32,443 nt of DNA from Bacillota bacterium (lineage in GTDB: Bacteria; Bacillota; Clostridia; Peptostreptococcales; Anaerovoracaceae): positions 1-32,443 of the forward strand of contig JAQXGH010000033.1 in assembly GCA_029006195.1 (NCBI GenBank), given 5' to 3'. The translations under genes were made by a program, and so were the position numbers. Positions 1 to 8,400 of this stretch are shown piece after piece. Position 1 is the stretch's first letter, and the number at the start of each line of letters is the position of its first letter. Under the pieces are notes generated by a model. It was not told where the DNA came from. It saw only the letters and a program-made list of their open reading frames with translations, and did not search any database.

Positions 1-1726
1 TTCCCTGAGTCAGCAGGTTCTTGAAAGGTTCTTCAGTGCTTACAAGTCCCAGGTCGTACAGAGCCATCTGGAAGAATCTAGCATACATCAGGTGAAGAAT
101 AGCGTGTTCAACCCCACCGATGTACTGGTCAACGTTCATCCAGTAATCAGCCTTTTCCTTTGAGAATGCTGCTTCTTTATTTCTAGCATCTGTATATCTT
201 AAGAAATACCATGATGAGTCAAGGAAAGTATCCATTGTATCAACTTCTCTTCTTGCTGGCTTACCGCAGCATGGACAAGTTGTATCAAGGAATGTCTTGC
301 TTGTTGCGATTGGTGATTCACCCTTACCAGTGAATTCAACATCAGTTGGGAGCATTACTGGAAGGTTTTCTTCCTTTTCTGGCTGCCATCCGCAATCTTC
401 ACAGTAGATCATTGGAATTGGAGTACCCCAGTATCTCTGTCTTGAAATGAGCCAGTCACGGAGTCTGTAGTTAACAGTCTTCTTACCAATGCCCTTAGCT
501 TCTGCTGCAGCTGCGATCTTTTCGATTGCTTCCTTATTGTTCAGACCATTATATTCGCCCGAGTTGATCATTGTACCTTCTGCTGCAAAAGCTTCAGTCA
601 GGTTATTTACATCAATGCCTGAACCTTCTGGTGGAGCGATTACTGGGAAGATATCGATACCGAACTTAGTAGCGAAATCAAAGTCTCTCTGGTCATGAGC
701 AGGAACGCCCATAACAGCACCAGTACCATAACCCATAAGTACATAGTCTGAGATGTAGATAGGCATTTCAGCACCTGTGAATGGGTTGATTGCATACTTA
801 CCGATGAATACACCAGTCTTTTCGTTAGTAGTTGAGGTTCTTTCGATTTCGTTCATGTGAGCACATCTATCGATGTATTCAACAGCTGCTTCTTCGTATT
901 CAGTGCCCTTAACCATATCCATAACTGTTGGATATTCAGGAGCCAGTACCATGAATGTAGTACCATGAATAGTGTCAACTCTTGTTGTATAAACAGTCAG
1001 AATTTCATCTGAATCCTTAACCTTGAAGTCTACTTCTGTACCATATGATCTGCCAATCCAGTTTCTCTGCATTGTCTTAACCTTAGTTGGCCATCCTTCC
1101 AGGATATCCAGGTTTTCAAGAAGCTTGTCAGCATAATCAGTGATCTTAAAGTACCACTGTGACAGGTTCTTCTTACCTACTGGTGACTTACATCTTTCGC
1201 AGCAGCCGTCTACAACCTGTTCGTTAGCGAGTACAGTCTGGCAGCTTGGACACCAGTTAACAGGGTTTTCCTTCTTATAAGCCAGGCCCTTCTTGTAAAA
1301 CTGGATGAAGATCCACTGCATCCACTTGTAGTATTCTGGATGTGCAGTTGCTACAGCTCTATCCCAGTCATATGAAAGACCCAGTTCCTTAAGCTGTCTG
1401 TTCATTTCATCGATATTGTTCCATGTCCAGTCAGCTGGAGCTACGTTGTTCTTGATTGCAGCGTTTTCAGCTGGCAGACCAAATGCATCATAACCCATTG
1501 GGTGAAGAACGTTAAATCCGTTCATCTTCTTGAATCTAGCGATTACGTCACCGATTGAATAGTTTCTAACGTGACCCATGTGAAGCTTGCCTGAAGGATA
1601 TGGGAACATTTCCAGTACGTAGTACTTTTCTTTATCAGCATCTTCAACTACCTTAAATGCACCAGTTTCTTCCCATCTTTTTTGCCATTTTGATTCGATT
1701 TCACTAAAATTATACTTTTCCTGCAT
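1..1726 (-). CDS. leuS: Leucyl-tRNA synthetase, N-terminal 575 residues (cut by window edge)
   Basis: Class I aminoacyl-tRNA synthetase that charges tRNA-Leu with leucine in the cytoplasm. I translated the minus strand from an ATG at 1726 preceded by a GGAGG ribosome binding site; no stop appears before the window ends, so about 230 C-terminal residues (including the KMSKS loop and anticodon-binding region) lie outside. Visible marks are the HIGH motif as HMGH at residues 49-52 after PYPSGKL, a zinc-type CPSC/CERC pair near 159-179, the CP1 editing domain with [14 protein letters not shown] near residue 340, a second CEDC/CPCC cysteine set, and [13 protein letters not shown] of the catalytic core. 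It starts 13 bases after rsfS, as the last visible gene of the rel-hisS-aspS series. There is no space for a T-box leader, so expression presumably follows the operon. Confidence 0.97.
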   Translation of the reverse strand, partial: MQEKYNFSEIESKWQKRWEETGAFKVVEDADKEKYYVLEMFPYPSGKLHMGHVRNYSIGDVIARFKKMNGFNVLHPMGYDAFGLPAENAAIKNNVAPADWTWNNIDEMNRQLKELGLSYDWDRAVATAHPEYYKWMQWIFIQFYKKGLAYKKENPVNWCPSCQTVLANEQVVDGCCERCKSPVGKKNLSQWYFKITDYADKLLENLDILEGWPTKVKTMQRNWIGRSYGTEVDFKVKDSDEILTVYTTRVDTIHGTTFMVLAPEYPTVMDMVKGTEYEEAAVEYIDRCAHMNEIERTSTTNEKTGVFIGKYAINPFTGAEMPIYISDYVLMGYGTGAVMGVPAHDQRDFDFATKFGIDIFPVIAPPEGSGIDVNNLTEAFAAEGTMINSGEYNGLNNKEAIEKIAAAAEAKGIGKKTVNYRLRDWLISRQRYWGTPIPMIYCEDCGWQPEKEENLPVMLPTDVEFTGKGESPIATSKTFLDTTCPCCGKPARREVDTMDTFLDSSWYFLRYTDARNKEAAFSKEKADYWMNVDQYIGGVEHAILHLMYARFFQMALYDLGLVSTEEPFKNLLTQG

Positions 1727-1739
1727 CACAATCCTCCAA

Positions 1740-2084
1740 TTAATTAACTTCGATTGTTTCACAATCGCCCCAAATCTTTTCAATATTATATTTTTCTCTC
1801 ATTTCAATAGTCATAACATTTACAACAATATCGCCATAATCCATGAGAATCCAACCGGATGATCTTCTTCCTTCTACGCTCTTAGGAAAAACACCCTGTG
1901 GTTCCATAACATCTTCAACGCTGTCTACCAGTGCAGAAACCTGTCTTTCGCTTCCACCTGAAGCGAGAACAAAGTAATCTGCAAAAGCTGCCTTAGGCTG
2001 GATGTCAATGATAGTAACATCGATACCCTTCTTGTCACTCAGGGTCTGAGCAATCTGTTCAGCTTTATTTCTGATTTCACTCAT
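1740..2084 (-). CDS. rsfS: Ribosomal silencing factor RsfS (Iojap family)
   Basis: A 114-residue protein of the RsfS/Iojap family, which binds ribosomal protein uL14 on the large subunit and blocks subunit joining when nutrients are short (known from the family). The length is normal for the family and the hallmarks are present: an N-terminal helix, the [23 protein letters not shown] strand-turn region (residues about 21-43), and the [14 protein letters not shown] segment near 78-91. The ATG start has a good AAGGAGAG site 7 bases upstream. It lies 12 bases after yqeK and 13 before leuS. The nadD-yqeK-rsfS order is a very common firmicute arrangement, which supports the call. Confidence 0.95.
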   Translation of the reverse strand: MSEIRNKAEQIAQTLSDKKGIDVTIIDIQPKAAFADYFVLASGGSERQVSALVDSVEDVMEPQGVFPKSVEGRRSSGWILMDYGDIVVNVMTIEMREKYNIEKIWGDCETIEVN

Positions 2085-2096
2085 TATTTTCTCTCC

Positions 2097-2708
2097 TTAA
2101 GTTTTAATTAAATAATCTCTAGCTTTAATTGTATCGGGATCCAGATAATAACCCTTTGAGCTAATATAATCAATCGTACGATTAAGACTGATAAGGCAGG
2201 CTTTATCAAGACTGGTTTCAGCCGCTTCTCTTATTGTATCCACCCCTGGATAAGTTCTTCCCGGTTCGATAGCATCAGCTAAAAATACGATTTTTTCTAC
2301 ACAGCTCATATTCTCACATCCGGTTGTGTGGTAAGAAACCGCTCTTAATAGCTCTTCGTCTTTGATTCCAAACTTTTCTTCGATCATGAAAGCTGCAAGT
2401 TTGCCGTGGGCCAGATTGGGATTACCGTGATATCTTGACGGAATTCCATACTTATCGATAAGTCTATCCATTTCCTCATCGCTAAGATTCTTAGCCATAT
2501 CATGTAGAAGCGACGCGATAATGACTTTCTCTTTATCTGCACCAAATCTTTCGGCTAACTTAATACCTTCATCAACCACTCGTAAAGTGTGCTGCTTTCT
2601 TGATTCTTTGAGGTTCTTATTTATATAGCTTTCTGAAAGTTTCCTTAGTTCTTCGAAACTCATTTCACTTCCAAAGGCTAAAGCCTCGTTATTATCTGTA
2701 TAATTCAT
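2097..2708 (-). CDS. yqeK: YqeK-type HD-domain phosphohydrolase (symmetrical Ap4A hydrolase family)
   Basis: HD-domain metal-dependent hydrolase of the YqeK family. Characterised members split diadenosine tetraphosphate symmetrically into two ADP. Metal-ligand motifs are visible: KQHTLRVV (first His), the HD pair in SLLHDMAKN near residue 68, NLAHGKLAAFM, and SYHTTGCENMS followed by FLADAIEPGR. The 203-residue reading starts inside the end of nadD (17-base overlap), with only a weak AGAAG site. An in-frame ATG 15 codons later (at 2663) has a GGAAG site just ahead and would give about 188 residues, the usual family size, so the true start is uncertain. It sits between nadD and rsfS as in many Firmicutes. 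Confidence 0.92.
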   Translation of the reverse strand: MNYTDNNEALAFGSEMSFEELRKLSESYINKNLKESRKQHTLRVVDEGIKLAERFGADKEKVIIASLLHDMAKNLSDEEMDRLIDKYGIPSRYHGNPNLAHGKLAAFMIEEKFGIKDEELLRAVSYHTTGCENMSCVEKIVFLADAIEPGRTYPGVDTIREAAETSLDKACLISLNRTIDYISSKGYYLDPDTIKARDYLIKT

Positions 2709-3336
2709 GATCTTCTATATATTTCTCGACTGCCAGTGGAACAACTTCAGATATTGAATGTCCTCCTGCAATGAGTTCCCTGATTTCAGTAGCTGAAATA
2801 TCCCTTAATCTATTATGAATATTGATGGATTCAGTGCCGAATTTTTCTCTTATTCTATTCATTGTTTCTTTAAGTTCGTCCTGTTTATAACCAGGTCTTG
2901 AACCTATTATGAAAGAGTAGTTTGTAAGAAGTTCTTCAGCGCTTTTCCAGTACTCCAGCTTAAGGAAACTGTCTGTACCGCAGAGGAAGTAAATTTTAAG
3001 TTCTTTACCCTGCTGCTTTGCAGCCTTTGCATAAAGTTCCTTCATGTATCTAAGTGTAAGATATGTGTAGGATACTCCAGGATGATCAAGTTCATATGAA
3101 GAAATCTTGAATTTATCTTCACCTTCAGCGGCTAGTCTCAGCATTTCAAATCTATGCTGGCTCGCCGTTGCTTTCTTATCCTGCTTAAAAGGCTGGATAT
3201 AGGCTGGCACAAAAATCAGTTCATCAAGAGCTGCCTGTTTAACTGCATCCTGCGCCAGACATACATGACCAGTATGAACAGGGTCAAATGATCCACCAAA
3301 AATTCCTATTCTCAATTCATTTTTAGAACGGTTCAC
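2692..3336 (-). CDS. nadD: Nicotinate-nucleotide adenylyltransferase
   Basis: Transfers AMP from ATP to nicotinate mononucleotide, the step before NAD synthetase in NAD biosynthesis. The nucleotidyltransferase signature GGSFDPVHTGH is at residues about 14-24 (TGH is the catalytic HxGH-type element) and the C-terminal ISATEIREL motif is near 180. At 214 residues it has the normal family size. The start codon is GTG at 3336, chosen because GGAGGATT lies just upstream and the reading leads directly into the first strand. It follows aspS by 14 bases, and its stop codon lies 17 bases inside the annotated start of yqeK, so translation of the two may be coupled. Confidence 0.95.
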   Translation of the reverse strand: MNRSKNELRIGIFGGSFDPVHTGHVCLAQDAVKQAALDELIFVPAYIQPFKQDKKATASQHRFEMLRLAAEGEDKFKISSYELDHPGVSYTYLTLRYMKELYAKAAKQQGKELKIYFLCGTDSFLKLEYWKSAEELLTNYSFIIGSRPGYKQDELKETMNRIREKFGTESINIHNRLRDISATEIRELIAGGHSISEVVPLAVEKYIEDHELYR

Positions 3337-3350
3337 CAGAATCCTCCAGT

Positions 3351-5108
3351 TTATTTAAGAGCAATTCCCAGTTCATCAAGCTGTTGCTGGTCTACTATGC
3401 CAGGAGCTTCACTTACCATACACTGAGCGTTCTGGTTCTTAGGGAATGCGATTACTTCTCTAATTGACTTTTCACCAGTAAGAAGCATAACCAGTCTGTC
3501 AAGACCATAAGCAAGTCCGCCGTGTGGAGGTGTACCATACTTGAATGCGTCTACAAGGAATCCGAACTTTTCGTTGATTTCTTCGTCAGACATGTTAAGT
3601 GCTCTGAACATGTCTTCCTGCATTTCCTTATCGTGGATTCTGATTGAACCGCCGCCAAGTTCAACACCGTTAAGAACGATGTCATAAGCATTTGCTAATG
3701 CTTCATGAGGGTTAGTCTTAAGAAGCTGAGCATGCTCTGCCTTTGGTGAAGTAAATGGATGATGCATTGCTGACCATCTATCTTCCTTTTCGTCATATTC
3801 GAAGAGTGGGAAGTCAACGACCCATAAGAAGTTGAACTGGTTATCATCAAGCAGTCCCATTTCTCCAGCGATATGTCTTCTTAAGAAGCCTAAGCTGTCA
3901 TAAACAACCTTGTTCTTATCTGATACGATGAGAATAAGGTCTCCAGCCTGAGCACCCATCTTGTCTGCGATTTCCTTAAGCTGCTCTGGAGTGAAGAATT
4001 TGTTTACTGATGATGAAACGCCATCAGCTGCAACCTTCATCCAAACCATACCCTTAGCTCCATAGCTCTTTACTGCTTCTGTAAGCTTGTCGATTTTCTT
4101 TCTTGTGTAGCTGTCTGCTGCGCCAGTAAGGCAAATACCTCTAACGCTGCCGCCTGCTGCAATTGCGTCTGTGAATACCTTAAATTCACAATCTTTAACC
4201 ATATCAGTGATATCCTGCAGTTCGAATCCGAATCTAGTATCAGGCTTATCGCTGCCGTATCTATCCATAGCTTCCTGCCATGTCATTCTAGGGAATGGAG
4301 TTTCGATATCGATACCCTTCATTTCCTTCATAACTCTCTTAAGGAATCCTTCCTGGATTTCAATTACATCGTCCTGATCAACGAATGACATTTCAAGGTC
4401 GATCTGAGTAAATTCAGGCTGTCTGTCAGCACGAAGGTCTTCGTCTCTGAAGCACTTAACGATCTGGAAGTATCTATCAGTTCCACCAACCATCAGAAGC
4501 TGCTTGAAAGTCTGTGGTGACTGTGGAAGTGCATAGAAATGACCAAGGTTAACTCTGCTTGGTACCAGATAGTCTCTAGCGCCTTCTGGAGTTGACTTGA
4601 TGAGCATTGGTGTTTCTACTTCTGTGAAACCTAGGCCTGAAAAATAGTCACGTGTCAGTGTAGTAAGCTTTGATCTGAATGCCAGGTTGTCCTGCAGTTT
4701 CTTCTTTCTCAGGTCCAGATATCTATACTTGAGTCTTAAGTTATCATCTACTTTGTCATCATCCTTAATGTAAATAGGAGGAGTATCAGCCTTTGAGTAG
4801 ATAACCAGATCATCTGCAAGAATTTCGATATCACCAGTAGGCATATCAGGGTTCTTTGATTCTCTTTCTGCTACCTTACCAACAACACCTACAACGTATT
4901 CACTTCTAAGTGAATCTGCCTTGTCAAAGAGTTCCTGTGGGATCATATCATTGAATACTACCTGAGTAATACCGCTCTTATCTCTGATATCACAGAAAAT
5001 AAGGCCGCCCAGGTTTCTTCTCTTAGCTACCCATCCGTTTAATACTACGTCCTGCCCGATGTTTTCGATTCTTAAATCACCGCACATGTGTGTACGCTTT
5101 AATACCAT
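3351..5108 (-). CDS. aspS: Aspartyl-tRNA synthetase, bacterial type
   Basis: Class II synthetase that charges tRNA-Asp. It is 585 residues, the length of bacterial AspRS with the inserted GAD domain. In order: an N-terminal OB-fold anticodon-binding domain (GDLR, LNGWVAKRRNLGGLIFCDIRD, about 10-45), class II motif 2 with FRDEDLRADRQPEFTQID near 215-235, the insertion domain in the middle, and motif 3 GGLAYGLDRLVMLL near 533-546 followed by FPKNQNAQC. The ATG has an AGGAGAAGG site upstream. It lies 16 bases after hisS and 14 before nadD. The hisS-aspS pair is a classic firmicute neighbourhood, here without a T-box between the genes. Whether it also mischarges tRNA-Asn cannot be read from the sequence alone. 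Confidence 0.97.
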   Translation of the reverse strand: MVLKRTHMCGDLRIENIGQDVVLNGWVAKRRNLGGLIFCDIRDKSGITQVVFNDMIPQELFDKADSLRSEYVVGVVGKVAERESKNPDMPTGDIEILADDLVIYSKADTPPIYIKDDDKVDDNLRLKYRYLDLRKKKLQDNLAFRSKLTTLTRDYFSGLGFTEVETPMLIKSTPEGARDYLVPSRVNLGHFYALPQSPQTFKQLLMVGGTDRYFQIVKCFRDEDLRADRQPEFTQIDLEMSFVDQDDVIEIQEGFLKRVMKEMKGIDIETPFPRMTWQEAMDRYGSDKPDTRFGFELQDITDMVKDCEFKVFTDAIAAGGSVRGICLTGAADSYTRKKIDKLTEAVKSYGAKGMVWMKVAADGVSSSVNKFFTPEQLKEIADKMGAQAGDLILIVSDKNKVVYDSLGFLRRHIAGEMGLLDDNQFNFLWVVDFPLFEYDEKEDRWSAMHHPFTSPKAEHAQLLKTNPHEALANAYDIVLNGVELGGGSIRIHDKEMQEDMFRALNMSDEEINEKFGFLVDAFKYGTPPHGGLAYGLDRLVMLLTGEKSIREVIAFPKNQNAQCMVSEAPGIVDQQQLDELGIALK

Positions 5109-5124
5109 TGTGTCACCTTCTCCT

Positions 5125-6378
5125 CTATTTCATTAATACTTCAGCAAGTTCTTCCATTGCTACTTCTGTCTGCTCTGAAGTTGCCATATCCTTGATAGTG
5201 AACTTGTTTTCTTTGATTTCGTTTTCGCCGATTACTACAGTTTTCTTAGCGTTTACTCTATTAGCAAGCTTAAACTGGTTTTTGATGTTTCTGCCAACAA
5301 CATCCATCGCAACTGAAAGGCCTTTACGTCTTAAATCAGCAACAAGACCTAAAGCAACAGCCTTAGCTTCATCACCCATGAATGCGATGAATACATCTGT
5401 AGCCTTTGGTTCTGGGAATTCACAACCGCATGCTTCCATTGTCAGAAGGATACGTTCCTTACCCATACCCCAGCCTACGCCAGGTGTAGCAGGACCACCG
5501 ATCTGTTCAACCAGGCCGTCATATCTGCCGCCGCCGCAAACAGTTCCCTGTGCTCCGATAGTAGTTGTTACGAATTCAAAAGCTGTCTTAGTGTAGTAGT
5601 CAAGACCTCTAACGATCTTAGGGTTTACTACATATTCGATCTTCATAGCATCGAGGTTAGCCTTGAGCTGTTCAAAAGCATCTGCACATTCATCACAGAG
5701 GTAATCCAGCATCATTGGTGCTCCCTGTATCAGTTTCTGGTCTTCAGGTGATTTGCAGTCCAGGATTCTCATAGGATTTGTATCAAATCTATCCTGGCAA
5801 GTCTTACAGAGCTTGTCATACTTAGGCTTAAGGAATGCCTTAAGAGCGTCTCTATGCTTCTGTCTGCAGTGTGGACAGCCTACGCTATTTATCTGAAGTT
5901 CAACATCTTTAATTCCAAGTTCGTTAATGAAATCATAAGCCATTGAAATGATTTCAGCATCAGCCATCATATTTGAGCTGCCGAATGATTCAACGCCGAA
6001 CTGGTGGAATTCTCTGAGTCTTCCTGCCTGTGGCTTTTCGTATCTGCAGCACTGAATATTATAATAGTACTTTGTTGGCTGTGGGTTAGCGAATTCTTTA
6101 TGTTCAGTGAAAGCTCTTACTACAGGAGATGTACCTTCAGGTCTTAAAGTGATGCTTCTGTTACCCAGGTCGTTAAAAGTGTACATTTCTTTCTGTACGA
6201 TATCAGTTGTGTCTCCTACACCTCTTTTGAAAAGTTCAGTGTGTTCGAAAACTGGAGTTCTAACTTCTCTGAATCCGTATCTTTCACATAATGAGTCAAA
6301 TTTTTCTTCGATGTAGTGCCATTTGTGGATCTGATCTGGTAATACATCCTTAGTGCCTCTTGGCGCATTAGTAAGCAT
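5125..6378 (-). CDS. hisS: Histidyl-tRNA synthetase
   Basis: Class II synthetase charging tRNA-His, 417 residues, the standard size. It opens with the family-typical PRGTKDVLPDQ, then TLRPEGTSPVVRAF near 77-90, motif 2 as GRLREFHQFGVE near 118-129, the histidine-specific RGLDYYTKTAFEF near 258-270, GGGRYDGLVEQIGG near 280-293 and GWGMGKERI of motif 3. The C-terminal part is the anticodon-binding domain. There is a strong GGAGG site 6-7 bases before the ATG. It lies 24 bases after hemZ and 16 before aspS. A pair of cysteine couples near residues 167-194 suggests a small metal-binding insert, as seen in some clostridial HisRS; that is inference. Confidence 0.97.
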   Translation of the reverse strand: MLTNAPRGTKDVLPDQIHKWHYIEEKFDSLCERYGFREVRTPVFEHTELFKRGVGDTTDIVQKEMYTFNDLGNRSITLRPEGTSPVVRAFTEHKEFANPQPTKYYYNIQCCRYEKPQAGRLREFHQFGVESFGSSNMMADAEIISMAYDFINELGIKDVELQINSVGCPHCRQKHRDALKAFLKPKYDKLCKTCQDRFDTNPMRILDCKSPEDQKLIQGAPMMLDYLCDECADAFEQLKANLDAMKIEYVVNPKIVRGLDYYTKTAFEFVTTTIGAQGTVCGGGRYDGLVEQIGGPATPGVGWGMGKERILLTMEACGCEFPEPKATDVFIAFMGDEAKAVALGLVADLRRKGLSVAMDVVGRNIKNQFKLANRVNAKKTVVIGENEIKENKFTIKDMATSEQTEVAMEELAEVLMK

Positions 6379-6402
6379 TTTATTCCTCCGTTATATATAA
6401 AA

Positions 6403-7752
6403 TTATTTATTCTTTACAAAAAAGCCTTTTTCCTTACGTTCGATCATTTCCTGGATACGTTCAATATATATCTCATAGTTAGATACATTTGGAACTCTTT
6501 CCAGTCTGTTTTCATCAGGAAAATAGATTTTGCTTATACCACCAGCACCCAGCGCTAAAATTGACTGAGCCTCTTCCATAATTCTGATGTTATATATTGA
6601 AGCCTTATTATTAAGGCAGAAACCGGTATTTTCAGTGTTACCTGAAGTATGTTTCTGTCTATAGAGATAATAAGGTACAAAGCCGTTTTCAGCCATTGCC
6701 TTATGGCCAAGCCTCAGCATTTCTTCTCGGAGCTCTTCTTCTCTATAATTAAAAAGTTCATCCATTTCCTTAAGCCTTGAAGCTCTCTTAACAGCCAGAG
6801 TATGTACTGTAATATTCTCAGCTCCAAGTCTGATGATTTCGCTTAAGCTGTGCATGAAGTCATTTTCGTCTTCACCGGGGAGCCCAGCGATAAGATCGGT
6901 ATTAATAGTTTCTATTCTGCACTTATCAGCTGTTTCAAAGGCTTCATAGACGTCTTTTACAGTATGGCTTCTTCCGATGATATCCAGAGTTTCCTGCTTC
7001 ATTGTCTGAGGATTGATACTGATTCTATCAACACCGTGATCTCTTAAAACATTAAGCTTTTCACTAGTGATAGTATCAGGTCTTCCAGCTTCGACAGTAA
7101 ACTCTCTAATTTTGCTAAGATCAAATGAATCATTCATTTCTCTAAGGAGTTCATCCATCTGCTGGGCAGAAATTGTTGTCGGAGTGCCGCCGCCAAAGTA
7201 TACAGATTCGATTATCTGTCCTTCAGCCTTCGCCATTTCTCCACAGATTCTTATCTCGTGATGAAGAGCCTCCAGATATCTCTTTATCTCATCTTCACCA
7301 ACCTGATTAGATGTAAATGAGCAGTATAGGCATCTTGTTGGACAGAATGGAATTCCCAGATAAATCGACATGCTATCCCTTAAAGGTTTGCCTGCTACCT
7401 TTCTCTGAAAATCCAAAGTATTGCTAACAAGATCGATTTTACTATCATGAAGAAGGTAATTGTCCTTCATTACTTTCTTGATATCTATATTATTATCATG
7501 TAATTCTCCAGCAAGCTTAACTGGTCTGATACCAGTTAAAATGCCCCATTTGGGAGACTTGCCGGTGATTTTCGAAAGGTCGTTATAAAGATTTCTCTTA
7601 AGTTCATCCTTGTCTGTAACCATTTCATAAGTATAATCAGCGGCTTTCTCTTCATCTCTTATTATTTCAAATTCAGATGGCTGAAGGAATATCTTGATAA
7701 GTTCTTCGTATTGATTTGTCTTTTCTATATTGTTAAATCTAAAGGTGTACAA
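6403..7752 (-). CDS. hemZ: Radical SAM coproporphyrinogen III oxidase-like protein HemZ
   Basis: Radical SAM enzyme of the oxygen-independent coproporphyrinogen dehydrogenase family, HemZ branch. The iron-sulfur site is GIPFCPTRCLYCSF near residues 132-145 (CxxxCxxC), followed by VYFGGGTPT and later RISINPQTMKQETL. The N-terminal WGILTGIRPVK block (near 69-79) is the feature that separates HemZ from HemW and HemN. The first codon is TTG at 7752, embedded in the last codons of the upstream MBL gene (14-base overlap); no in-frame ATG lies nearby, so coupled translation is likely. No other heme genes are in view, so the cellular substrate (heme intermediate or something else) is open. Confidence 0.9.
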   Translation of the reverse strand: MYTFRFNNIEKTNQYEELIKIFLQPSEFEIIRDEEKAADYTYEMVTDKDELKRNLYNDLSKITGKSPKWGILTGIRPVKLAGELHDNNIDIKKVMKDNYLLHDSKIDLVSNTLDFQRKVAGKPLRDSMSIYLGIPFCPTRCLYCSFTSNQVGEDEIKRYLEALHHEIRICGEMAKAEGQIIESVYFGGGTPTTISAQQMDELLREMNDSFDLSKIREFTVEAGRPDTITSEKLNVLRDHGVDRISINPQTMKQETLDIIGRSHTVKDVYEAFETADKCRIETINTDLIAGLPGEDENDFMHSLSEIIRLGAENITVHTLAVKRASRLKEMDELFNYREEELREEMLRLGHKAMAENGFVPYYLYRQKHTSGNTENTGFCLNNKASIYNIRIMEEAQSILALGAGGISKIYFPDENRLERVPNVSNYEIYIERIQEMIERKEKGFFVKNK

Positions 7753-8368
7753 ATGGGTTATTCACTTTCTCAAATCCGATAGTTGTAGGTGACATGTGAC
7801 CAGGTAAAACCTTAGTTTCATCTGGTAATACATAAATCTTATTTAAGATAGATTCCCTGAGGGCATCAAATGATCCACCTGGGAAATCAGTTCTTCCGAT
7901 TGATGTATGAAAGAGTGTATCGCCACTGAATAAAGTAGCGCCATTCTTAACGTAGATAACCATTCCGCCAGGAGTATGTCCTGGTGTATCAAAGAACTGA
8001 AGATCCATGTTTCCTACACTCATTTCATCTCCATCTTCAACGAAAATGTCAGCTTCGACAGTAACGGCCTGTCCAAACTGTGCGCTCATATTAAGAGGAA
8101 CGCTTTCAAGCATTTCCTTCTCAGCTTTAGCAGCTATAATTTTAGCATCGCCAAAATCATTCATGAAATCTTCAACGCCCATAATATGATCTGCATGTCC
8201 ATGAGTTAAAATGATATATTCGATATTAACTCCAAGCTCCATGATCTTATCTGTTAAGTTCTTGCTGTAACCGCCTGGGTCAACGATGAAACCTTTTTTT
8301 GTTTCTTCATCGAATGCCATATATGTATTTGTACCAATACTGCCTAAAGGCATGCTATAAACCTGCAT
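7739..8368 (-). CDS. MBL-fold metallo-hydrolase (glyoxalase II-like)
   Basis: A 209-residue metallo-beta-lactamase-fold hydrolase. The zinc motif THGHADHIMG near residues 55-64 (HxHxDH) is intact, with further ligands in DTPGHTPGG near 128-136, FSGDTLF near 148-154 and the C-terminal LPGHMSPT. It resembles the YqgX/glyoxalase II group, which hydrolyses thioesters, but the substrate cannot be read from the sequence. The ATG has a GGAG site. It lies 32 bases after rel and overlaps hemZ by 14 bases. This rel-MBL-hemZ-hisS-aspS order is widespread in Clostridia. Confidence 0.9.
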   Translation of the reverse strand: MQVYSMPLGSIGTNTYMAFDEETKKGFIVDPGGYSKNLTDKIMELGVNIEYIILTHGHADHIMGVEDFMNDFGDAKIIAAKAEKEMLESVPLNMSAQFGQAVTVEADIFVEDGDEMSVGNMDLQFFDTPGHTPGGMVIYVKNGATLFSGDTLFHTSIGRTDFPGGSFDALRESILNKIYVLPDETKVLPGHMSPTTIGFEKVNNPFVHL

Positions 8369-8400
8369 ATTAACTCCAATCTATATATTAAAAACAGTAA

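Noticed and set aside
5090-5596. Plus-strand open frame of 168 codons across the aspS/hisS junction
   Set aside because: It lies opposite highly conserved synthetase sequence, has no ribosome site or promoter, and its translation looks like low-information serine/leucine-rich shadow sequence.
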